Of a stretch of DNA of 64,000 bases, positions 54,126 to 64,000 are shown piece by piece. Both the position numbers and the translations under genes were made by a program. Source of the stretch: Microstegium vimineum (Eukaryota > Streptophyta > Magnoliopsida > Poales > Poaceae). The notes below the pieces were generated by a model, which was not told the DNA's origin, did not search any database, and saw only the letters and a list, made by a program, of their open reading frames with translations. The DNA lies in contig CM039119.1 of NCBI GenBank assembly GCA_022036555.1, forward strand, positions 27,431,694 to 27,495,693, read 5' to 3'. Each line of letters starts with the position of its first letter. Within the stretch, counting starts at the first letter, position 1.

Positions 54126-54589
54126 TATCGATGAAATATGCGTCGCAGTCTACCTAGGGGGTACCCTACGGTAGTAGATTGTAGGCGGAGGTGTGGTGAC
54201 GACGATCAAGCGTAACACAGAGAGCGTAGACACGGCGATTTACATAGGTTCAGGCCGGCAAATCGCCGTAATACCTTATGTCCTATGTTTTGGCGGCTGG
54301 ATTGATAGGAGTATTAGGTTACACGAGGTGTAGATGAGATCTAAGAGCCTGTTTTCGAGGGGGTCCCTGATCGGCTTATATAGCAGGGGAGCAGGGTTAC
54401 AGTTTCCATATCCTAACAGATTACGATCGGTCCCTTAAGGCAAGGGATCCGAGTCTATCTAGACTTCCTCGGAGTCCCTGGCAAGCACGACGGGCTGGTC
54501 GCGTGCCATAGGGCCTCGCAAGTTGGGCCGTCTTCTGGTCGGTAGGCCCATAAGGTCCCTGGGGATATGCCGAGGTAATATCCCCAACA
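54126..54589 (-). mobile_element. 5' LTR of Tat element (464 bp)
   Basis: On the plus strand it begins TATCGATGAAATATG and ends ATCCCCAACA, followed by TTTAC. The minus-strand primer-binding text TTGGCGCACTAGGTAGGGG lies directly left (54105-54125). CTTATATAGC near 54375 is the likely TATA region. Confidence 0.9.
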
Positions 54590-54594
54590 TTTAC

Positions 54595-54874
54595 AAAACC
54601 CAGAATTCTAGTAGAGTGAAGAGTTTGAGACATATTGCCTGAATTGATTACTCTATCTTTCGATTGCTCAAGACCCAAGTGATAGTTAAAGCCCCATAGT
54701 TAAAGGTAATACATGTGAGTTCAAAAGTTAGAGTAGTTTTTTTCTAATTCATAGAAGATTTTTTGTTTGAAAGCATGTGAACTTTTAAGGTATGAAAGCA
54801 TTGCAGCAACTCCTCATCCAAGTTTATTAGATAGGCTTTGCTTAGGGACTAGCAAAGGGTAAGCTTGGGGTGCT
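54595..54874 (+). mobile_element. Athila 3' end (type D), continued
   Basis: This continues the sequence broken at 41950 by the Tat insertion. It ends in AAGGGTAAGCTTGGGGTGCT, the Athila polypurine-like block that precedes the LTR. Confidence 0.7.
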
Positions 54875-57800
54875 TGTTGATGGTCGTTAGCGTCAACTTT
54901 TTAAGCAATTATAAACATGATAATTGGATCAATCAAATATAATATCTAGAAATATAGGGTTTTATCTAACAAATTCCATGAGTTTTGGTGTTTCATTATT
55001 TTCAGGGACTATTCCACAAAAGCATATAAAAGAAAGCAAATCAGAAAAACTATCAGAATAAATCCGCGGGGAAATAATTTCCATTGGACTTAGGAAGGAC
55101 CCTGAGGGCACCCGAAGGAAGCGGGGCCCGAGAGGCCGACTTAGAGGGCCGGCCGGCCTGGGCCCATGCTGGGCGGCACCCCCTTGGGCCCACTTGTCGC
55201 CGCCTTCTAGAAGGTTCCTCCACCGCCTAAGAGGAGGCATCTAGGCCCTACGTTAAGTCGATTTGATCCAACGGTCGTTGTTCATCCCACCGGGCTATAA
55301 ATAGAGGCTTGTACCCCCCCCTCCTGGAGCCAAGCCACATCAGAAGCTCAAGAGCATGAAGCCCTAACTCCTATCTAATAGATCTAGGCCAGCAATCAAG
55401 AGAGATTAGATCCATGTAGATCTAGCTCTATTTAGAGATTAGAGATTTAGAGTAGGAGAGTGTAGTTCTGGAGGAGTTCCGCCCTGTCGGTGCTTCTTCA
55501 TTGTTGTATTCTTTGGGACTAGATCCTCTCGCCCAGGATTTGTATTCTGAGATACCTTGGTAGTCGACTTCTGGTTCAAGTAAGCAATATTATCCTTATC
55601 GTTCTTTATGTTTGCAACTCTGTAACACTCCAAATTTGCATTGTTTTGAAAAACACTAAATTGATCTAGTTATGCTTCTTTTGTATATGCATTCAATATA
55701 GTTAAACTATATATAGTTTGGGGAATTAAAATTTGGTCATGTACAAACACATTGAGCATTCATGCTGGTGCATATGTGTTTCTGTTTGAATGGTTTTTAA
55801 AGGAATCCAAATAGGTTTTTCAAAAGGTCTTGAAAGATCAAATTGAAAATCAATTCTGAAAAATTGAAAAGCCTTTTCTTTCTCTCTCTTGCATTCTGGC
55901 CCAATTCTCTTTTGGCCGCAGACCTAGCTCCCTCCCTCCTTTCTCTTTTCTCGACCCGGCAACCGGCCGAGAGGCCCAGCAGCGTGCACCCCCCTCCCCT
56001 CAGTTCCTCCCTTGGGCCGACTTGCCTCCGCGGCCCAGCAGAGCAGGCGGGAGCCCCCTTTCCCTTTCTTCGCCTTGTGCAGCTGACCACGCGGGCCCAC
56101 GCGTCATCCTCCACCTCCCCTCCCTGCTCCGCGCCGAACTCGAGTAGGAGCGGCCGACTACCGACACCGCATCCAATCCCGAGCTTCCCGGGATTTTCTT
56201 TTCCTTAATCCGCACGAGTTGCACCCTATATTACCCCACCTCCTCCCTCGGGTTCTTTTGCTTCCATCTGCTATCGCCTACGCCTCCACCGCAACCACAG
56301 CGCCGCCGCGGGCCAAGCTCCGTCCGCCTACTGCCATTGAAGGCCACCAGAGCTCCTCAGACCGCAGCTAGTCATCCATCCTCCTCGAAGCAAGGTTTGA
56401 GGCCTCCCGCAACACCTCCCCGTGCTCAATTTCACCCTAACTTGTCCCACCGCCTCGCCATCGGGTGCAGGGAGCCCACGTCCATCTTGCCGTGCCGCCA
56501 GCCGCCTCGGAAGCACCTCTGTCCACGCAAAAGCCCTTGGTGAGTCCGCATCACTTCCCTCTACCTCTCTGAACCCTCGTCTCGTTGTTTGGTGGCCCGT
56601 AGGCCCTAATCCGCTCGCGCCGGCGAGTTCCACGGCGGAGCCCATGGCGAGCCACCGTGCCGGCCTTCCTGTGACCGGCCGATGCCTCCTCTCTCCCTCT
56701 CAGCTCTAATCTGCGCCGTCCACCGTCGATCGGACGATCCAGAGCCAAGGATACCCCTTCGGCCACTCTTTATTTTCTCCCTTCTAATCTCGGCCCTTTA
56801 ATCCGAGATCGACGATCGTGGGTCGCCGATACCCCTTCGATCGGGAATATTGCTAAAGAGTCCTTGGAAGTTTCCCCTCTCAACCCGCCGTCCATGGCGC
56901 CATACCTGAATACGCTTTTGCCACTGGAAAGCGTAAACTCCACTAGATTTGTTTTAAATCAGTTTAAAAAGGAAAAAAATCCTAATTTCAGTTTTGCCAC
57001 TCGAATTCAAAACCCCATAATTTGCTCATTTTAAATCCTTTTTGCCCCGTTCAAATTGCGTTAGGTTCGTAATAAAATTCTCTTTATGTTAATACCACTA
57101 TTGGTTACTTTTGAAAAAGTTTAATTTCGTGATTAGATTTAATTCAATATCTTCGTACAGGAAAACCTGGTAAATTCATAACTTGGTCGTTCTAGCTCCG
57201 TTTTTCGTGAACGAAATGTCGTTGTGATCGCAGTGATATGTAGATCAGTTGTATAAACTTTTCATCTTATTTTATTACTGTTGGTGTACTGTTCTAATCA
57301 TAGTCTTGTTTGCTTCGTGTATGTTTGTCCGTTGAATGAATGGTGTTGTTTGTTGATCGGTATAGACGTTGAGCAGTCCGTTGAAGAGCCGGAGTTTTTC
57401 TTTGATCAAGACCAGTAGGATCAGCAAGAGTACTTTGAAGAAGGCAAGTATAACCTGGGATTATCCTTGTTGTCCTATTCATGAATAAAATATAACTCAT
57501 ATGCATGATTCCTTGTTTTACCATAGATTGATCCTAGTGATTGTTATCCTGAATACCTTGTCACCTATGATTTGATCCACTATACATGATTAGCATTGCT
57601 AGCGCTCATATCAGATGTACATGATCTTATCTTGTTAATGACTATATGTAATAATGATAAAACTCGCTTTTTAGCAACATTGGATTATAGGAGCTTATCT
57701 GTCGGCAAAAGCTAGGATATAGAGTACAACCACGAGGGCTATATGGCTTTGGCTTTAGCTCAGTATGGGGACCTTTTCTAGCTTGTTCGGTGGTTACCTT

Positions 57801-59123
57801 TATGGCGCAAATAGGAGCGTGCCAAGACGGGTATAGTGTGGTTCCTAATCTATGGGCATAGCCGCGAAGGAGTGTGACCGTAGACAGGTTGGCTCTACAT
57901 CCCCCTGCCACGAACCTTGCGGCCCTGACTTGTTAGACGAACCCTTGAAAGGTTTCATAGTGTACCCTGCCCGCTCACCTTGGATGTGTTTTGGGAGTTA
58001 CAAACCCGGGCAAATGGGAAATCATGACTCGTGGGTAAAGTTGTACACCTCTGATCAGAGTTAAAAACTATCATGATAGCCGTGCTCAAGGACACGAGCG
58101 GCTCGGAAAACTCACAGAATTATTGGGTTCTTATTTCTATGTGGCTTATGCAAGTGTTATTATTTATTGTATCATTGTCATTTACTTTATGATCATGGAT
58201 ATTTGAGCTTATGCAAATTACCTTGGCAATTGTTGATATTAATATGAATTTGATCTACTTAAAATGCTTACCGCTATGAACCCTGCATACCCTTTTGAGC
58301 TTCATGAACCCCGTGTTATATTTTTTGAGTACGTATGTGCTCACCCTTGCATTCAAACAACACAGATGAAGATTGGGTTGATGATTACCGCAATGAGTAC
58401 TAGACTTGGAGTCAACTAGTCAACCAGTCCCTTTGGAGCTTCCGTAGTTATCTTCGTTTAGTTAAAGTTATTTGTTTCAGACTATGTATTGAATATTTAT
58501 TTCGCTATGTAATAAGCATTGTGATGGTACTTTTTATGATTTGTCAACTCATGTGTGCGACTATTCCTGGGGTGCACGTGAGCCTTTTATGCACTTGTTT
58601 TTGTTCTTAAAAACGAGTGTGACAAACTCTTCCTGAGTGCTTTGATCTATATAGCTTCTTGATTAAAGTAGTAATTTGTAGTGTAGGCGTGGTGCCTAGG
58701 CTAGGTTTACTTGTGAATGTCCCCTGATTTTCTGGATAACAGTAGCTCGCGTAGGTGACTTTTATAGCTACGTTGATTCCTCTGTAGTCCATTTCCCATA
58801 ATAGGTTTGGCAGGCATATAGGTGCTTGGTAGGAGAGAACTCTGTTTTTGCTCTTATTTAAGTCATTGCCCTTAAAGATCATAAAAGATAATGCTTACCC
58901 AGTGACCAGAACTAGATAGTCCTTGGTTCTTTCTCCTCTTATCAATAGTTATCTATACTTGTTTGTGAAATAGGTTAAGTTAATATAGACTTAGTCTTCC
59001 TCATAACACCGTTCCTTTGGGTTCGATATTAAAACTGGGTTATCTCGGTGAAGTGCTACATCGGTATTTATCTGTGCGCTTGCGGATAATTAATTTACTC
59101 GTTTTCTCTAAGAAATATCAATA
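54875..59123 (+). mobile_element. Athila LTR (type D), split
   Basis: It begins TGTTGATGGTCG and ends AAATATCAATA (CA changed to TA). TATAAATA lies at 55296. Without the nested solo LTR and duplication it is about 1240 bp. It matches the reversed partial LTR at 8786-9383. Just after it (59130-59150) is TTTGCTAGCGGCGTTG, which looks like a decayed tRNA-Asp primer-binding site, so this LTR has 3'-end sequence on its left and 5'-end sequence on its right. Confidence 0.75.
55621..58624 (+). mobile_element. Solo LTR (3004 bp), TGTAACACTC type
   Basis: Ends TGTAACACTC and GAGTGTGACA are inverted repeats with one mismatch. AACTC flanks both sides (55616-55620, 58625-58629). Its inner phrases match the reversed LTR at 15012. 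Frames within it (55843-56208, 56328-56645) are GC-rich leader sequence, not genes. No internal region remains. Confidence 0.85.
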
Positions 59124-61275
59124 GTATCTTGAGCTTTGCTAGCGGCGTTGAGCCCTTTTTATGCCTCTTCTTGAGGGCTAGCTGTGATTTGCTTGGTTGC
59201 GTCGAGTCGTTGCCCATGTCTTTGGGGACCAAGTTTTTGGATGCATTTTGCCTCTCTCAAGTGACCCTGTTTTGGCTTTGCTTAGCTTTTGGTCATTTTG
59301 AGAAGCTTTACCTTGTGGCTCAAATCTGAAATGCATTTGTGTTGACAATGCACTCATCAAGGGGGAGATTGTGAACACATGGTTGATATGTGCCCATGGT
59401 GTTTAGTTTTGTGATGAGTGATTGCCCGACACTTGAGTGTTTCAGTTTGAGTGGTTTCACTAATCTTGCTACGAAAGCAGAAAACGTGTGCCTATCTATC
59501 AACTTGTGGTGTGCAGGTGCTAGGCCTGGAGACAGTGGTCAATGGTGTGGTGAACGTCGAGTAGAGGCTTGTCGTGCCAATGGACTGAGAGCAGTGAAGG
59601 GCGGAAGCGGGGCTCAGGCCGACGGACCGGAGGGCTGGCAGACTAGCTGTGGTGGCTAGTACTTGGCACTGGCGAGCACGAGACGACATGGATGTAGACC
59701 AAGTCGACCGAGTTAAGACGGCGAACGAGTGAGTCAAGCAGGAGTCTCATGGGACTCGGAGTTCGACCGGGCGAGGACAAAATGGCTCGAGTCAAGCGGT
59801 TTGGTGGTTTGGGCCTCAAAACCACCGGTGGATGGTTTTCGAGTTTGGGCCTCAAAACTCAGGGTTTGGTAGTTGAGCCGAAAGCTACCAGTGACGGGTT
59901 TCGCGGGTTTGGGCCTCAAAACCCAAGCGGAGCTTCTGAGGAAGCGGGGACGGCATGTGGCGGAATCCTGGAGGTTGCGTCGAGGTGACGGCAAGTCCAG
60001 GCAGGAAGCGGGGCCGTCCGATCAAGATTCGAGCAAAATATCTCCGACTTGGATTACAGTGTCTTAGAACTAGGTAATTCGGTCATGTATCTAGGGGCGA
60101 TTTGGAAATGTCCAAACGTCATTAAGTAGTGGATGAAGGGTGCTTACCCCTTCACCTCTCCCACCTCTCTCATTCCTCCCTCTCTACTCTCTAGCTCTCC
60201 TCCCCCTAGTTCTTGCTTAGAGGTCCATGAGTTGATTTTCCGGTCGATTCATGTAAGAACTTGCAACTTGTCTTTGTTCGGAAATCAGATGCCTTACCCT
60301 CCGTAAGCCATGGTGGCTTTGATTTCATGATTGTGTCCCCCGATTGTTGTGTGCTTCGTGTTCTTGCTTTTGCTCCTCTTTACCCCTCTATGTTCATGAG
60401 ATGAGAACTTTTGATTGAGGGTGTTTCTCTTGATTCCTTTTGAATCATTTTGTGCGAGAACATGAGAAGATCATTTGCACCAAAGGGTTTCCCTTAATTC
60501 CTCACGAGCACATAGATCGGCCACTTCCTATTTGGAGTTCATCGTTCTTGAGCTTTTTCCTAAAATTCTTTTGTTCCCATTTATTCAACCAAATTGAGCG
60601 ATGAATTCTTCAGGATAGCTCCCCTACTGCACTAGGACCATGTCTATGAAGTTTGATTGCAGTTGGTGATCGTTTGGTTGTGATTTGGGAAAGATTTGGG
60701 GAGAGGCGATTCAAAATCGCCTCTGTCCCGTGAACCGCAGACAGTCCGCACCCTGGTGGCGGATAGTCCGGGAGTCGGGGCCGAGGCAGGGATTCTCCGG
60801 CTCATTTGCTGAGTTGGCCACAGACAGTCCGGGCTTTCTCCGGTAGCTTGTCCAGCAGCAACACAGAACAGTTTGATTTTTTGGAGTTAGGCGGCGGACA
60901 GTCCGCGCCTACCTCTCGGACAGTCTGCGACCTGTCTAGGGAGGTTTACAAAAACATTGTTTTTCGGACAAGTGAATGGCAGACAGTCCGCCATTTCCCA
61001 CGGGCAGTCCGGCATTGAGTTTTTCCAAATCCTTTTCTCTTTTTGGCTTGGCTTCTTCTGAGGCTTGTTCTTCGCGTTCTCCGACCGCTCCGCTGCACCT
61101 TTAGGACCACTCCTAAGGTGTCCACCCACGTATTGGGTCGTGTGCGTGTCGCGTTTGCCATGGTTGTGTTTTGGGCATGATTTTGGGACAAGGGCCAAGT
61201 TTTTGAAGTCGATTTCAATTGGCTCCCATTCACCCCCCCCCCCCCGGCCCTCTGGTCATCGTTCTCGGTCTTTCA
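59124..61275 (+). mobile_element. SIRE-like copia 3' end with LTR
   Basis: 59124-59369 ends CTCATCAAGGGGGAGAT, the polypurine tract typical of SIRE/Maximus elements. The LTR (59370-61275) begins TGTGAACACATGG and ends CTCGGTCTTTCA. It holds several CGGACAGTCCGC-like sites between 60740 and 61010 and a poly-C run (61233-61245) in the CCATTCACCCC phrase usual near the end of such LTRs. The remainder of the element is missing. Confidence 0.65.
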
Positions 61276-62464
61276 TGTACCATGACTTGAGACAAATATT
61301 CTGGTGGACCAAGATAAAGATTAAAATTGCAAGTTATGTAGCTAAATGCGATACTTGCCAGAAGGTGAAAGCAGTTCGTTTGAGACCTAGAGGTCAACTT
61401 CAACCTTTACCTGTTCCAACCTGGAAGTGGGAAGATATCAGTATGGATTTCATAGTAGGTTTACCTAAAACCTCAAAAGGTCATGATTCCATTGCGTTAT
61501 TGTTGATTGGTTAACCAAGTCAGCTCATTTTATCCTAGTAAAGACAATATATCCTACCACTCAATATGCAAAGTTATATATCTCTAGAATTGTAATTCTT
61601 CATGGGGTGCCCAAGGCTATTATCTTTGATAGGGGGACACAGTTGATCTCCAAATTTTGGGGTTAGTTACAAGAATCATTACGGACGAACCTCTTATTTA
61701 GTACAGCTTACCACCCACAGACTGATGGTCAAACATAAAGAGCAAATCAAACTTTAGAAGACATGTGCTATGTGTTTTACTTTGGAGAAAAATGGGATGA
61801 ATGCCTACCTTTGGCAGAATTCTCCTATAATAATAGTTATCAGTAGAGTATTCAAATGTCACCCTTTGAAGATTTATATGGTCGAGGTTGTAGAACTCCA
61901 CTTAACTGGTCAAAACCCAAGGAGCATGAATTCTTCGGGGTTGACTTAGTTAAAGAAGCCAAAGACAAAGTCAAACAAATTCGTGCCAGCCTTGAAATAG
62001 CTGAGTCAAGACAAAAGAGTTATGTAGATAAGAGAACAAGAAATTTGCAATTTGCAAAAGGAGACCATGTGTACCTAAAAGTCACACCTATGAAAGGAGT
62101 CACTCATTTTGGAGTCAAAGGAAAATTAGCACCTCGCTATGTTGGTCCATTCCTAGATCTAGAATGCATTGGCAAGGTGGCATACCATTTGAAGTTGCCT
62201 GAGAATCTCTCAGCAAACCATGATGTATTTCATTTGTCTCAGTTAAAGAAGTGTCTTCAAGTTAAAGATACAGTTGTGGAAGTTGAAGGAGTTCAACTCG
62301 AGCCTGATGTAACATACTCCGAATATCCAATTAGAGTACTTGACCAGAAAGATAGAATTACTCGTCAAAGAACTCTCAAATTCGACAAGATACAATGGAA
62401 CCGGCATTCAGAAGAAGAAGCCACTTGGGAATCAGAAGATTATCTCTTAGAAAACTTTACATAA
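61276..62464 (+). pseudogene. Tekay chromovirus integrase-chromodomain
   Basis: It starts inside the integrase: MYHDLRQIFWW, then zinc cysteines CDTCQKVKA, core WEDISMDFIVGLP, HGVPKAIIFDRGTQ and TAYHPQTDGQT followed by TAA exactly where the catalytic glutamate codon is expected. After stops near 61512, 61663, 61736 and 61844 it is open from 61856: SPFEDLYGRGCRTPLNW, the GPY region KLAPRYVGPFLDLE, VFHLSQLKKCL and a C-terminal chromodomain (YPIRVLDQKDRI...KIQWNRHSEEEATWESEDYL). The chromodomain would direct insertion to marked chromatin. The last 202 residues are intact. Confidence 0.85.
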
Positions 62465-62605
62465 TTTTACGCTTCCATTAGTGATACTTCTGTGTAAACC
62501 TTAGGACACACCTGTAATATGAAAAACAAGAAATAGAAAGTTTTTTATATGTTTCCTTTTCCATTACTTAACCTAGACTTCTAAATCTTGGGACGAGATT
62601 TCTTT

Positions 62606-62617
62606 AAGGGGGGAGGG
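62606..62617 (+). other. Polypurine tract
   Basis: AAGGGGGGAGGG directly before the LTR start TGTAACACC. It is the plus-strand primer of reverse transcription for the Tekay element. Confidence 0.8.
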
Positions 62618-62618
62618 T

Positions 62619-64000
62619 TGTAACACCTCTGGTGTTTAAACATTAAAACATGCCATGTCATCATATGCATTAAGCATCATACATGTCATTTGAGAACCTT
62701 GTTATGCATTAAACTAAACAAGTTTATTTGATTGTGCTTAGTTTAGTTTGTGAATGCTTGAGAAGGATTAAAAGAAGTCCAAATTCAAAATTTATTTTAG
62801 AAACCCTAATTTAAGGGGGGGGGGGTAAATAGTACCCCAACCATGAAAGTCAAAACTAAAAAGAATTAGCATATGGTTGTTAAAGAAAAGTTGTAGAGCT
62901 CATTAAATCAATCAAAAGTTATTTTTTTGAAGATTTTCATGTGTTATTCAAAACTACGGAGTTATTGCAAAGGGGGTAATTAAATTTAAACTTGAATTCA
63001 AATTAATACACATTTTGAAAACTATATAGAATTTGAAAATCTTTATATTACCAAAGTTGTAGTTTATGAAAAATGTGACAACTTTTGTATTTTGACCTTT
63101 TCATGAAAACGCTTGGAAGGGGGTTTAATTTGTAAAATGGGACCGATGGCATTTCTATGATTTAGTGGAACAGTGCCCTAAGGCAGCGGGCAGCCACCTC
63201 CGCGTCGTGCATGGCGGATGCCGCGGATGCGCGCGACATGTATGCCCATCTTCGACCTTCTCATCGCCTGTCAGTGTTTCCACGACCTTTGGGACAACGC
63301 CGCGCACGTTCTGTACCCTTCCATTGGCCTCTATAAGTACCCTAGTGACCGGAACGAGCTTGCCTTTCCTTTGGTTTCCGCCACTGTGTCTATCTCCAAC
63401 TCCAGCGAGCTCTCATTCGCAAACTATCCACTGCCACCATCAACCAAGCACCCCACTGAGTTCGCTTTGACTCCTCTATCTCCTCAATCGCTTGAAAGAA
63501 ACCATAACCCTCTGTATTGCCCAGCGTATCATATTCTTCCTCGGCCCTGGAAAGATCTCCGTCGATCGGGTTCGACGTCTTTCGAGCTATACAGGAGCTC
63601 TCTTGTCCATTTGTTTAGCATTTCTTGATCCTTATCGCATTGTGGTTCTAATGCGCCTCTTGGTTTTTCAAATGACATACCGTAGCTCCGGGAACACCCT
63701 TGCGCCGTCGTTCTGCTCTGCCATAAGCTCAGTTCACGTCGTCAACCTCATCTAGCCTAGCTTGCTCTCGCTTGTTTAGTGTGTGCATCGTCTTCTGGGT
63801 CACCTTCTAGTAATACCTAGGTGCTTACTGGATCTTGTGCGGCTCTGTGTTGGGCTAGTCGCGAGCGCCGCCGTGTTCCATCATTGATGTGTCGTCAATG
63901 AACGTAGTTAGAGCTCCATAGGGTCATTTTGTTTCAATTAATGATGCTTTAGCTTCGTAGTGATGTCCTGAGCATGTCTATGTAATTGGTTGAGCTGTTC
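62619..64000 (+). mobile_element. Tekay 3' LTR, runs off window
   Basis: It begins TGTAACACCTCTGG, matching the type of the LTRs at 44257 and 55621. A G12 run lies at 62815-62826. CTCTATAAGTACC near 63329 is the likely TATA box. Open frames at 63165-63755 lie in the transcribed leader and show no domain. The right end is beyond the window. Confidence 0.75.

Larger units (their letters stand above)
41951..54589 (-). mobile_element. Complete polymerase-less Tat element
   Basis: Two LTRs (54589-54126 and 42437-41951) are flanked by TTTAC (41946-41950 and 54590-54594), which proves a single insertion of 12,639 bp. Right to left it has 5' LTR, gag, protease ending at a stop at 51322, a spacer with short repeats, an opposite-strand gene (47331-50480) and the 3' region. 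No RT, RNase H or integrase motif exists between 51322 and 50480 or elsewhere. A nested solo LTR pair occupies 42675-46391. The LTRs differ at roughly thirty sites by eye plus a ~21-base indel, so the insertion is not recent. Confidence 0.9.

Noticed and set aside
55843..56709. Small genes in a GC-rich stretch on both strands
   Set aside because: They lie inside a 3-kb solo LTR and overlap on both strands; open frames are explained by GC-rich composition.
63165..63755. Protein-coding gene near the window end (two frames of 87-136 codons)
   Set aside because: They lie in the U3/leader part of a Tekay LTR after its TATA box and have no domain or consistent frame.

Overview
The window is a transposon-dense stretch of a grass nuclear genome. 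It holds nested Ty3/gypsy (Tat, Athila and Tekay lineages) and Ty1/copia elements (including a SIRE-like one), a hAT-like DNA element, plant-type introns, and broken exons of a plastid/tonoplast-type sulfate transporter (SULTR4 family). I recognise no intact host gene. A 100-N assembly gap sits at 25791-25890. I infer a grass from the company of element families; I cannot name the species.

Layout. 1-681 is the end of an Athila-like LTR that interrupts a Tat element (682-5640: integrase remnant, long untranslated region, 3' LTR). That Tat element sits in a reversed Athila LTR piece (5641-6018), which lies inside a decayed minus-strand Athila element (6019-9383). At 9384 a plus-strand Athila element begins that has gag and protease but no reverse transcriptase (9384-15011). 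It is cut by a minus-strand Tekay-like LTR (15012 to about 17200), followed by a truncated minus-strand copia element (about 17201-19516). 20606-24334 holds SULTR4 exons on the minus strand. Their large intron is filled by a rearranged copia element and a 911-bp hAT-like element with a perfect 8-bp target duplication. A possible copia leader then runs to the gap.

25891-37186 is a minus-strand Tat element with gag, protease, reverse transcriptase, RNase H and integrase. Its far end carries a separate multi-exon gene on the opposite strand. 37187-39392 is an Athila 3' end with its LTR. 39393-59123 is another Athila 3' half plus LTR. It is interrupted by a second complete Tat element (41951-54589, TSD TTTAC), which again has gag-protease and an opposite-strand gene but no polymerase. 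That element hosts a solo Athila LTR (42675-46391), which hosts a solo Tekay-like LTR (44257-46268, TSD ACATG). The Athila LTR at 54875-59123 hosts a further solo LTR (55621-58624, TSD AACTC). 59124-61275 is a SIRE-like copia 3' end. 61276-64000 is a Tekay chromovirus integrase and chromodomain remnant with its 3' LTR running off the window.

The most interesting signals are: (1) the spliced opposite-strand genes in two diverged Tat elements, each with its own TATA box and the same exon-1/intron-1 design; (2) a fixed-spacing promoter module (TGACGTG, then a hairpin, then TATAAATA) in three Athila LTRs; (3) a TGACGTCA-bearing tandem repeat in a Tat LTR; (4) a 76-77 bp tandem array whose hairpin arms appear to covary; (5) a duplicated LTR-end/primer-binding site in a polymerase-less Athila element.
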